Source of the DNA: Dehalococcoidia bacterium
GTDB lineage: Bacteria; Chloroflexota; Dehalococcoidia; UBA2979
Assembly: GCA_009692685.1 (NCBI GenBank)
Contig: SHYS01000004.1
Coordinates: 134,960-198,959, forward strand
Length of the DNA: 64,000 nt
Direction of reading: 5' to 3'
Made by a program: the position numbers and the translations under genes. Below, in pieces: positions 8,377-15,199 of the stretch (positions within the stretch are counted from its first letter, which is position 1; each line of letters starts with the position of its first letter). The notes under the pieces were generated by a model. It was not told where the DNA came from. It did not search any database and saw only the letters and a program-made list of their open reading frames with translations.

Positions 8377-10358
8377 CCGAACTGCGAGCCTCGATACGCG
8401 CATCTGCAGCCCGCTCACGGGCGAATTCCGGGTCCGGCGTCGTGGCATGGCTCCGACGGGACGCGTGGCTCATCGTGGCCATGGGTGCCATCGTCGTCAT
8501 CGCCCTGCTCATGCGCACATTCGAGCTCGGCGTGCGAGCCAGCCACCACGACGAGTCGCTGCACGCCCTCTTCTCGTATGACTTTGCCCAGGGCAATGAC
8601 TATCGACACGACCCGATGATGCACGGACCGCTCCAGTTCCACCTGATCGCGCTCGTCTTCAAGCTCTTTGGTGCCTCGGACGCACTGTCCAGAGTGCCGG
8701 CGGCGCTCTTCGGTAGCGCGCTGGTCGCGATGCCGCTGTTGCTGCGCCGCTACGTCGGCGTGGCCGCCGTGCTCGCGATGGCGGTCCTCCTCGCCATCTC
8801 GCCGTCGCTGCTCTACTACTCGAGGTTCACGCGTAACGAGGCGTTCGTCGCCGTTGAGACGCTACTGCTGGCCGTTGCCATCTGGCGTTATCGCGAGGAA
8901 GGCGGCATGCGCTGGCTCGTGGCGATCTCGGCCGCTGTCGCCCTTGAGTTTGCCACGAAGGAAACGGCGTTCCTCATCGCCGCGGTCTTCCTGCTCTACG
9001 TAAACGGCATCCTCACGGGCGCACTCGTCGATCGCCTGCATAGCGAGGGGCGTCGGCGCTTCTGGCGCACGTTGCTCCTCTTTCCCGTCGCGTGGCTGGT
9101 CGCTGCCACCTGGCCGGTAAGCGCCGCGCGGTTCGGTGAGGGCGAACGGCCGCGCGAGGTGGACCTGATGGTCGTGCTGGGCACGCTGGTACTACCGTAC
9201 CTCGCCGCCGCCGCGCAGCTTCCGCTCGTGATGTTCGGCCTGCGCGTCGAGGGGGACTCGCAGCGCCTCATCGGCGGATTGCTTGTGACGGCCTTCATGG
9301 TGGCGGCAGGCGAGATCGGCATCTGGTGGGACTGGCGGCGCTGGCTCATCCTGACCGGCATCGCCATGGTCATCACGACCTTGCTCTTCACGACCTTCTT
9401 CACGAACCCGGCGGGCTTCGCGGGTGCGTACTGGAACCAGCTCGACTATTGGCTTTCCCAGCAGAGCGTCCAGCGAGGCACGCAGCCCTGGTTCTACTAC
9501 CTCTTCATGGTGCCCCTGTACGAGTTCGCGGCGCTGCTCCCGGCCGTGATCGGCGGGGCAGTGCTGATCTCGAGTGGTGATCGGCTCGCGAAGCTGCTGG
9601 TGTGGTGGGCGCTGGGCACCTTCTTGGCACTAACGCTGGCCGGAGAGAAGATGCCGTGGCTCACGGTGCATGTAGCTCTGCCGCTGGCTATCCTCGCGGG
9701 GTACGTTCTGGGGCAGGTTGTGGGAGCGTTGCGCGCGCCGGCGGGCGCCCGCCGTGTCGGGGCAGCGCTCGCGTTCGCCAGCATGGCGTTCCTCGTCGCG
9801 CTCTCGATTCGCAACGGCGCGGCCGTCTCATATAACCACCCGGATACACCGATCGAGCCATTGATCTACACCCAGACGTCGCCCGACATCCCCGTCATAG
9901 CCCGGCAGATCGAAGCCTACTCGGCAACCCGAGGCGGCAAAGAGCTACACATCGTCGTTGACGCCGCAGAATCGATGTCGTGGCCATGGGCCTGGTACCT
10001 GCGCGACTACAAGAACGCTACCTACGTGGACAACCTCACCGACAAGGACATCCCGGAGGGTGCGGTCGTCCTGCTCTGGCGCACCACCGAGCGCACCTCG
10101 GGCACCATCGGACTCGGCTATGCCACCTCCGAGCCATACGTGCACCGCTGGTGGTTTCCTGAGGAGACCTACCGCGCTGCGACTCTCGATGGCCTCTCAG
10201 CCGCGCTTCTAGACGGCTCGTTGCCACGGAGCATCGCCTCCTTCTACGTCCGAGGCGAAGAGCGCTGGCGCGTTGGCACGCTGGACGGCGTCGCCCTCTT
10301 CCCCGAAACACCACCAGAGGTGACCATCCCCTCGACGGGAGAGACCTACGGCCGCTAG
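8373..10358 (+). CDS. Agl23-like (TIGR03663) glycosyltransferase-39-type membrane protein
   Basis: Polytopic membrane protein of 661 residues. After the first membrane segment (about residues 30-50) it carries HHDESLHALF (from H58), the D-E pair typical of the first periplasmic loop of GT39/ArnT/PMT-type glycosyltransferases that use polyprenyl-linked sugar donors. The TIGR03663 family is named for Agl23, a protein associated with archaeal flippase activity, and also occurs in Chloroflexota next to YYY genes. The GTG start overlaps the stop of the YYY gene, so translation is probably coupled. The acceptor and donor are unknown. Confidence 0.85.
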   Translation: MTELRASIRASAARSRANSGSGVVAWLRRDAWLIVAMGAIVVIALLMRTFELGVRASHHDESLHALFSYDFAQGNDYRHDPMMHGPLQFHLIALVFKLFGASDALSRVPAALFGSALVAMPLLLRRYVGVAAVLAMAVLLAISPSLLYYSRFTRNEAFVAVETLLLAVAIWRYREEGGMRWLVAISAAVALEFATKETAFLIAAVFLLYVNGILTGALVDRLHSEGRRRFWRTLLLFPVAWLVAATWPVSAARFGEGERPREVDLMVVLGTLVLPYLAAAAQLPLVMFGLRVEGDSQRLIGGLLVTAFMVAAGEIGIWWDWRRWLILTGIAMVITTLLFTTFFTNPAGFAGAYWNQLDYWLSQQSVQRGTQPWFYYLFMVPLYEFAALLPAVIGGAVLISSGDRLAKLLVWWALGTFLALTLAGEKMPWLTVHVALPLAILAGYVLGQVVGALRAPAGARRVGAALAFASMAFLVALSIRNGAAVSYNHPDTPIEPLIYTQTSPDIPVIARQIEAYSATRGGKELHIVVDAAESMSWPWAWYLRDYKNATYVDNLTDKDIPEGAVVLLWRTTERTSGTIGLGYATSEPYVHRWWFPEETYRAATLDGLSAALLDGSLPRSIASFYVRGEERWRVGTLDGVALFPETPPEVTIPSTGETYGR

Positions 10359-10413
10359 CCCCCAGGCAGGTGAGGTACGTCGCGCCTCGACCTGGCGCAG
10401 CCCGCGCGTCTGG

Positions 10414-11403
10414 GTGGGCATCGGTGTCAGCGCGATCTTCCTTGGCCTCCTGGTGGGGCGGGTTGACGGCGGTGAGCTGCGCACGGCGCTCACGGAGATG
10501 CACCCGCAGTGGCTCGTGCTCGCGCTCGGCGTCTACTTCGTGGCCCTCTGGGTCCGCGGTCTGCGCTGGCAGCTGGTCCTCAGCCCGCACGTCCACGTCA
10601 CGCCCTTCGAGGCGTTCTCGCTTCTGGTGATTGGCTACGCCGCCAACAACGTCCTTCCGGTGCGCGCCGGCGAGTTCGTGCGTGCCGGGCTGTTGCAGTC
10701 GCGGCACGGCACGCCGTGGGCCACGGGCCTCGGCGCGATCGTGGTCGAACGCGTTCTCGATGGTCTGGTGCTCGCGCTCTTCCTGAGCGGCACGGTGCTG
10801 CTGGCCGGTGGTGACCGCGTCGATGGCGTCGTCCGAGCGCTCGCGGGTCTTGGTGCGGCCGGATTCCTTGGTGTGCTCGTAATGATGTACGCCCTCGCGC
10901 TGGCGGGAGATCGAGGCACAGCGCTCCTCGTGAGGCTACTCCGCCTCCTCCCGGTGATCGGCGAACGCCTCGCGTCGGTGGCAGAGGGAATGCTCGGTGG
11001 GCTCGCGGTCCTCCGCGACCTTCGCGTAGGCCCTTTGCTCCTCGTGACGACCGTGGCCACGTGGGGCCTGGAGGCCGCCACGTACTGGCTCGTAGGGGAG
11101 GGCTTCGACCTTGGTCTCGCGCCCGCGCTTTACCTCGGAGTCTGCGGCGCCGCCAACCTCGCGATTGCCGCCCCCAGTACCTCGGGCGGCATCGGGCCCT
11201 TCGAGTACTTTGCGAGGCTGGTCGCGGTGAGCTTCGGCGCCGCGACCGCTGCCGCGACGGCGTACGCTCTCGTCGTGCATGCCGTGGTGCTCGTCCCCGT
11301 CGTCCTGCTCGGAGCCTTCCTGCTCTGGCGTCAACAGCTTGGCTTCGGTTCGCTGCTCGCGGCGCGCGAGCGCCTCGAAGCCACCACGCCCATCGAGGGC
11401 TAA
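10414..11403 (+). CDS. Lysylphosphatidylglycerol synthase TM / UPF0104 flippase-like protein
   Basis: Integral membrane protein of 329 residues with about eight hydrophobic segments. It has the family features GYAANNVLPVRAGEFVRA (about 71-88) and PSTSGGIGPFE (about 253-263), as in PF03706 proteins. Members are flippases or flippase-associated proteins for lipid-linked substrates. It follows the Agl23-like gene by 55 bp, fitting a lipid-linked sugar export role. No ATG, GTG or TTG occurs in frame between the stop codon at 10321 and this GTG, so the start is well fixed. Confidence 0.85.
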   Translation: MGIGVSAIFLGLLVGRVDGGELRTALTEMHPQWLVLALGVYFVALWVRGLRWQLVLSPHVHVTPFEAFSLLVIGYAANNVLPVRAGEFVRAGLLQSRHGTPWATGLGAIVVERVLDGLVLALFLSGTVLLAGGDRVDGVVRALAGLGAAGFLGVLVMMYALALAGDRGTALLVRLLRLLPVIGERLASVAEGMLGGLAVLRDLRVGPLLLVTTVATWGLEAATYWLVGEGFDLGLAPALYLGVCGAANLAIAAPSTSGGIGPFEYFARLVAVSFGAATAAATAYALVVHAVVLVPVVLLGAFLLWRQQLGFGSLLAARERLEATTPIEG

Positions 11404-11416
11404 CGAAAGGTTCCGG

Positions 11417-12802
11417 ATGCGTGTCGTGATCATCGGCGGCGGGATGATGGGCCTCGGCGCCGCGTGGGAACTCGTCAAGCACGGCCACGAGGTACGTCTC
11501 TTCGAGGCGAGCCCGCTGCTCGGCGGGCAGGTGCGCACCTTCGAGATCGGCGGCGGCCGCCTCGAGATCTTCTACCACCACCTCTTCCGCTCGGACGCCA
11601 CTGTCGCCGGGGTCATCGAGGAGATCGGGCTCGGCCCAGACCTCGAGTGGATCGACTCGAAAGTCGGCTTCTTCGCTCGCGGCAAGCACTACCCGTTCGT
11701 AGGCGCGGTCGACCTCCTCAAGTTCTCCGACGTTTCGTTCCCCACACGTGTCCGCCTCGGGCTCGCCGCGCTCTGGCTGCGTCGCTACAAGAACTGGCAC
11801 AACTACGAGGGCAAAACCGCCAGCGCCTGGATTCGCAAGTGGGTAGGCACCGAGGGCTACGAGCACGTCTGGGGCCCGCTCCTGCGCGCCAAGTTCGGCA
11901 CGAAGGCCGAGCAGGCCTCACTGGTCTGGTTCTGGGGCAAGGTCCACCTGCGCTTCGCCTCGCGGCCCGGCGGACTGTTTGCGCAGGAGCAGCTCGGCTA
12001 CCTCCAGGGCTCCTTCGGTCGCCTCGTAGACACACTCGTCGAGGCGATTCGCGGCCGCGGCGGCGCCCTAGAAGCGAGCGCACCCGCCTCAAGGATCGTC
12101 ATCGAGGACGATCGCGCGGTCGGTATCGCCATCCGCAACGCCGACGGCACCGAGCGCATCGAGCGCGCCGACGCGGTCCTCGCGACCGTGCCTTCGTACG
12201 CCTTCCTCAACCTCGTCCCGGAGTTCGAGTCGGACTATCGAGCACAGCTCGAGAGCGTGCAGTACCAGTGGGCGACGGTGATGGTCCTCGCGATGGACCG
12301 CCCGCTGTCACCGACTTACTGGCTCACCGTCACCGACGACGACTGCCCCTTCGTCGTAGCTGTCGAGCAGACTAACTTTGTGTCCCCAGACCGCTACGGT
12401 GGCAACCACGTCATCTACTTCTCGAACTACTGCGACCCCGGCGATCCTGCCGCCGACTGGACTGTCGAGGAGACGTTCGAGCGCTATTTACCATTCATCC
12501 GCCGCATCAACCCGGACTTCGATCCATCCTGGGTGCGCGAGAAGTGGCTGTACAAGGACCGCGCCGGCCAGCCCGTCGTCGACGCCGACTACCACACTCG
12601 CATTCCCGCGCACCGCACGCCGGTGCCTGGCCTCTACCTGGCGAACACCACGCAGGTCTACCCCGAAGACCGCGGTCAGAACTACTCGCTGCGGATGGGT
12701 GCGCGCGTCGCCCAGCTGATGATGGCGGACCTAGGCGGGCTGGACGCGCCCCTCAATCCTGAGCAGGTCGCGGCTGCGGAAGAGGTGGGGACTCGGAGGT
12801 AA
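11417..12802 (+). CDS. NAD(P)/FAD-dependent oxidoreductase (amine-oxidase / protoporphyrinogen-oxidase-like)
   Basis: Flavoprotein of 461 residues. It begins with a Rossmann dinucleotide-binding motif (GGGMMGLG, from G7) ending in an acidic residue in LFEAS, and its C-terminal FAD contact reads NTTQVYPEDRGQNYS. It resembles the COG1232 group, which also holds sugar-ring and UDP-galactopyranose mutase-like enzymes. The ATG at 11417 has AAAGG 6-10 nt upstream and follows the flippase-like gene by 13 bp. The neighbours suggest that it modifies a sugar or lipid carrier for surface glycoconjugates; that is inference. The substrate is not visible from sequence. Confidence 0.8.
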   Translation: MRVVIIGGGMMGLGAAWELVKHGHEVRLFEASPLLGGQVRTFEIGGGRLEIFYHHLFRSDATVAGVIEEIGLGPDLEWIDSKVGFFARGKHYPFVGAVDLLKFSDVSFPTRVRLGLAALWLRRYKNWHNYEGKTASAWIRKWVGTEGYEHVWGPLLRAKFGTKAEQASLVWFWGKVHLRFASRPGGLFAQEQLGYLQGSFGRLVDTLVEAIRGRGGALEASAPASRIVIEDDRAVGIAIRNADGTERIERADAVLATVPSYAFLNLVPEFESDYRAQLESVQYQWATVMVLAMDRPLSPTYWLTVTDDDCPFVVAVEQTNFVSPDRYGGNHVIYFSNYCDPGDPAADWTVEETFERYLPFIRRINPDFDPSWVREKWLYKDRAGQPVVDADYHTRIPAHRTPVPGLYLANTTQVYPEDRGQNYSLRMGARVAQLMMADLGGLDAPLNPEQVAAAEEVGTRR

Positions 12803-12944
12803 TGGGGCGCGTTACCCCGTTCGTACTGACCCTGGCGAAGCAAGCCAGTGCTGCTCGATCTTCCGTGGCACCCCTCGCGCACCGTGTCGTTCGCAGGAGC
12901 GGGTCGTCGGGACGAAGGGGACGCCAGGGACCACCACGCCCCCG

Positions 12945-13304
12945 TTAGGCGTCGCCATTCCATGCACACCATACGCGTATCACCTCCTCGAGTTCAGCGC
13001 GCGCGGCCTCGACCTCGTCGAGGTTCGCGAAGCGCATGGTGCGCACGAGCTTGCCGTCCCCCTCTAAGCGGGGGTGGACTCCGGGAATCTCCGCACCCCT
13101 GTGGAACATCACACTGATCACGTTCTTGGAGGGGTTGAAGCTCGCGATGTTCCCGCGGAACTCGAACGTCGGCGTGTTCCACTTGATCGTCTCAGTGACT
13201 AGATCGTCCGCCGTCAGGATGATCTCGCGCGCTCGGCGTAACGCCGTGTCGAGGGGGTGATTCCGCTCGTCGAGCCAGCGGTCGACTGCGCGATTTCGGT
13301 TCAC
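12945..13304 (-). CDS. DUF1801 domain-containing protein
   Basis: Small protein of 119 residues with the DUF1801 pattern: WNTPTFEFRGNIASFNP near residue 42, then a short strand-rich segment and RTMRFANLDEV. DUF1801 proteins have a compact fold related to YdhG and no assigned reaction. The GTG start at 13304 has GGGAGG 6 nt upstream. It sits with the NTF2-like, ArsR and SRPBCC genes. DUF1801, YCII and AHSA1 families often travel with ArsR regulators. Confidence 0.8.
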   Translation of the reverse strand: MNRNRAVDRWLDERNHPLDTALRRAREIILTADDLVTETIKWNTPTFEFRGNIASFNPSKNVISVMFHRGAEIPGVHPRLEGDGKLVRTMRFANLDEVEAARAELEEVIRVWCAWNGDA

Positions 13305-13330
13305 GGTTCACCTCCCTCGGGGCGTCGCCA

Positions 13331-13696
13331 TTACGCGCGGACGAAGGAGGTGAACGCGCCCATGTCCGTGATGAATATCGAACTCACGACAACACCCTCG
13401 CGGACGGTAAGTTGCTCGACGATCCGGACCGTGAGGCCGGCCCGCGCGGAGTCGTACATCTGGAAGCCTGCGTTGCCCTGATACGCCTCGGCGACCATCG
13501 TGGTTTTCGCGTCGCGCGGGAACGCGCCAGCGTTCAGAAACGCATCGTGACCGCCGCCGCCCATGTCGCCCGCTGCAAAGCGGAACTCGGTTGTCTGGAC
13601 ATGCGCAATCGCCCGCCTGTCCTGCCCCATCCACGCTTCGCAATAGAGGCGACAGACGCGTTGCGTCTCAGCAGTCATCCGTTCGACTGTCGACAT
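13331..13696 (-). CDS. NTF2-like / SnoaL-fold protein
   Basis: 121-residue protein with the layout of the nuclear-transport-factor-2 (SnoaL-like) cone fold. It has an N-terminal helix (QRVCRLYCEAWMGQDRRAIA), a following strand, a central helix and several C-terminal strands ending VSSIFITDMGAF. Such proteins bind or convert small molecules and no specific residue set is recognisable. It is transcribed divergently from the ArsR regulator and lies 26 bp upstream of the DUF1801 gene, probably in one operon. Confidence 0.65.
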   Translation of the reverse strand: MSTVERMTAETQRVCRLYCEAWMGQDRRAIAHVQTTEFRFAAGDMGGGGHDAFLNAGAFPRDAKTTMVAEAYQGNAGFQMYDSARAGLTVRIVEQLTVREGVVVSSIFITDMGAFTSFVRA

Positions 13697-13714
13697 GATG
13701 CCGACGTCGTTCTA

Positions 13715-13749
13715 GCGTTATTGCGCGTTATTGCGCGTTATTGTATATT
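13715..13749 (+). promoter_or_regulatory. Tandem 10-bp repeats and promoter upstream of the arsR-like gene
   Basis: Three adjacent copies of GCGTTATTGC (13715-13724, 13725-13734, 13735-13744, the last ending in T) lead into TATATT at 13744-13749. TTGCGC at 13721-13726 would be a -35 with a 17-bp spacer. The 10-bp period puts every copy on the same face of the helix. The site lies between the divergent NTF2-like and ArsR genes, so it is a good candidate operator controlling both. Confidence 0.55.
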
Positions 13750-13770
13750 CGCGGTAGCGAAAGTAAAGCT

Positions 13771-14073
13771 ATGCTGGATCTGTTTGACGCGATCGCGCAC
13801 CCCCAGCGCCGGGCGGTGCTCCGGCTCGTGATCGACGGTGAGCTGCCGGCGGGCGAACTGGCGCGGCGCACTGGGATGCGGCAGCCCACGGCGAGCCAGC
13901 ACCTGAAGGTGCTCCGCAACGCTGGACTCGTCGAAGTGCGCGCCCTCGGGACGCAACGGCTTTACCGAGCGAGCCCCGAGGGCCTCGAGCGTCTCCGTGC
14001 AGAACTCGACGCTCTCTGGAGGCCGAGTCTCGAGGCGTTCCGCGCGGCGGCCGAGGCCGAGGTGCAACCCTAA
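13771..14073 (+). CDS. ArsR-family winged-helix transcriptional regulator
   Basis: DNA-binding regulator of 100 residues. It starts MLDLFDAIAHPQRRAVLRLV and contains the recognition-helix region RQPTASQHLKVLRNAGLVEVR, the ArsR/SmtB fold. No metal-binding CxC pair is visible, so it belongs to the non-metal ArsR group usually paired with SRPBCC (AHSA1), DUF1801 or YCII genes. The ATG at 13771 is preferred. A TTG at 13741 would add ten residues from within the operator repeat. The SRPBCC gene follows. Confidence 0.87.
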   Translation: MLDLFDAIAHPQRRAVLRLVIDGELPAGELARRTGMRQPTASQHLKVLRNAGLVEVRALGTQRLYRASPEGLERLRAELDALWRPSLEAFRAAAEAEVQP

Positions 14074-14117
14074 ACATCGTACAGTACGAGCTTGTCATTG
14101 AGGCGCGTGCGGCGGTC

Positions 14118-14474
14118 GTGTACGCCCATCTCACCGACGCCACCAGGCTGCTCCGGTGGATCGCCGTCGAAGCGACGGTCGATGCCACTCCTGGCGGCGA
14201 GCTTCGCTGGACGCACGAGAACGGCGCCACGGTGATCGGACGCTTCCTCGAGTTGGTGCCGTCACGGCGCGGCGTGTTCACGTACGGTTGGGATGGCGAT
14301 CTCATGGGGCTGCCGCCCGGATCATCTGTCGTCGAGATCGACCTCGTTGAAGCAGAGGGCAAGACCACGCTTCGCCTCTCGCAACGAAGCGTTCCGCCCG
14401 AGTTTCTGGACGCGCACCAGTTCGGCTGGGAGTTCTTTATGGGTCGCCTGCAAGACGTGCTCGCCGCCGAGTGA
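14118..14474 (+). CDS. SRPBCC (AHSA1-like) domain protein, start uncertain
   Basis: 118 residues from the GTG at 14118, with the START/AHSA1-like pattern YAHLTDATRLLRWI, a GGELRW strand, and a C-terminal helix ending WEFFMGRLQDVLAAE. These proteins form a cavity for hydrophobic ligands. The frame stays open upstream of the GTG and encodes QYELVIEARAAV, which looks like the expected first beta-strand of the fold. No ATG, GTG or TTG is in frame there. Either translation starts at a rare codon (ATC or ATT near 14076-14099), coupled to the arsR stop at 14073, or the first strand has been lost. Confidence 0.75.
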   Translation: MYAHLTDATRLLRWIAVEATVDATPGGELRWTHENGATVIGRFLELVPSRRGVFTYGWDGDLMGLPPGSSVVEIDLVEAEGKTTLRLSQRSVPPEFLDAHQFGWEFFMGRLQDVLAAE

Positions 14475-14546
14475 GCGGCGCCGCGCGGCAGGCCGGGCGC
14501 TGATGCCGCCCGCCGACGCGAGGCATACCCTTCACCCTGCTGCGCC

Positions 14547-14575
14547 TTGAACCACCCGCCGGGCGCACTTACTAT
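14547..14575 (+). promoter_or_regulatory. Sigma-70-type promoter for the nuoE/nuoF-like pair
   Basis: TTGAAC at 14547-14552 and TACTAT at 14570-14575 are separated by 17 bp, close to the sigma-70 consensus. The expected start of transcription is near 14582, about 87 nt before the first gene. Confidence 0.6.
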
Positions 14576-14580
14576 CTCGT

Positions 14581-14601
14581 CGCCGTCGCAGAGCGACGGC
14601 G
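14581..14601 (+). other. 5'-leader hairpin of the nuoE/nuoF-like mRNA
   Basis: CGCCGTCGC at 14581-14589 and GCGACGGCG at 14593-14601 form a perfect 9-bp stem with a 3-nt loop, just at the predicted transcription start. A hairpin at the 5' end usually protects an mRNA from decay. That role is inference. Confidence 0.45.
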
Positions 14602-14668
14602 CGGATGCACCGTCGCCAGCGTCCTTCCGAGGGCGCCCGCGCCCCAGTACGCCTGCCAAGAGGTCGCT

Positions 14669-15199
14669 ATGCCCCTCGAGACCGAGGCCACCGCGCAGAT
14701 TCGAGCGCTTCTGGACGGCCTGAAGCCGAACGACGCCGACCTCCTCGAAGCACTCCATCGAGTCCAGCACCGCTACGGCTACGTCTCCGGCGAAGCCATG
14801 AAAGTCGTCGGCGAGAAGCTCGGCCTCGCCCCCGCGCATGTCTACGGCGCCACAACCTACTACGCCGACTTCCGAGTCACCCCGCCGCCAGCGACGCTCA
14901 TCGCGTGGTGCGCCGGCGCCGCCTGCCGCCTCAAGCGGAGCGACGGCATCCTGCGCGCGCTAGAGGCGGTCCTCGAGATCCGCCTCGGCGAGCCCGACCC
15001 CGAGCACAAGGTCGAGATCGTGCGCGGTCAGTGCAACGGCACCTGCGAGCTGGCCCCGATGGCCTGGATCAACGAGAAGGTCGTGCCGCGCATGACCGCC
15101 GCCCGCGCCATCGGCTTCGCACGCGCGCTCGCTTCCGGCGCTTCCACGGAGGATGCCCTCAAGATGTTCGACGGCACGGATTTCGAGGGTGGTGCCTGA
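14669..15199 (+). CDS. NuoE-like NADH dehydrogenase 24 kDa subunit ([2Fe-2S], thioredoxin-like)
   Basis: 176-residue protein with the four cysteines of the NuoE/HndA [2Fe-2S] cluster: C81-x4-C86-x35-C122-x3-C126. The N-terminal helical bundle includes HRVQHRYGYVSGEAM. In complex I, formate dehydrogenases and bifurcating hydrogenases, this subunit works with NuoF to pass electrons from NADH. The nuoF-like gene begins inside its stop codon (TGATG). No complex I, hydrogenase or formate dehydrogenase catalytic subunit is adjacent. nuoE-like is the safer name. Confidence 0.88.
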   Translation: MPLETEATAQIRALLDGLKPNDADLLEALHRVQHRYGYVSGEAMKVVGEKLGLAPAHVYGATTYYADFRVTPPPATLIAWCAGAACRLKRSDGILRALEAVLEIRLGEPDPEHKVEIVRGQCNGTCELAPMAWINEKVVPRMTAARAIGFARALASGASTEDALKMFDGTDFEGGA

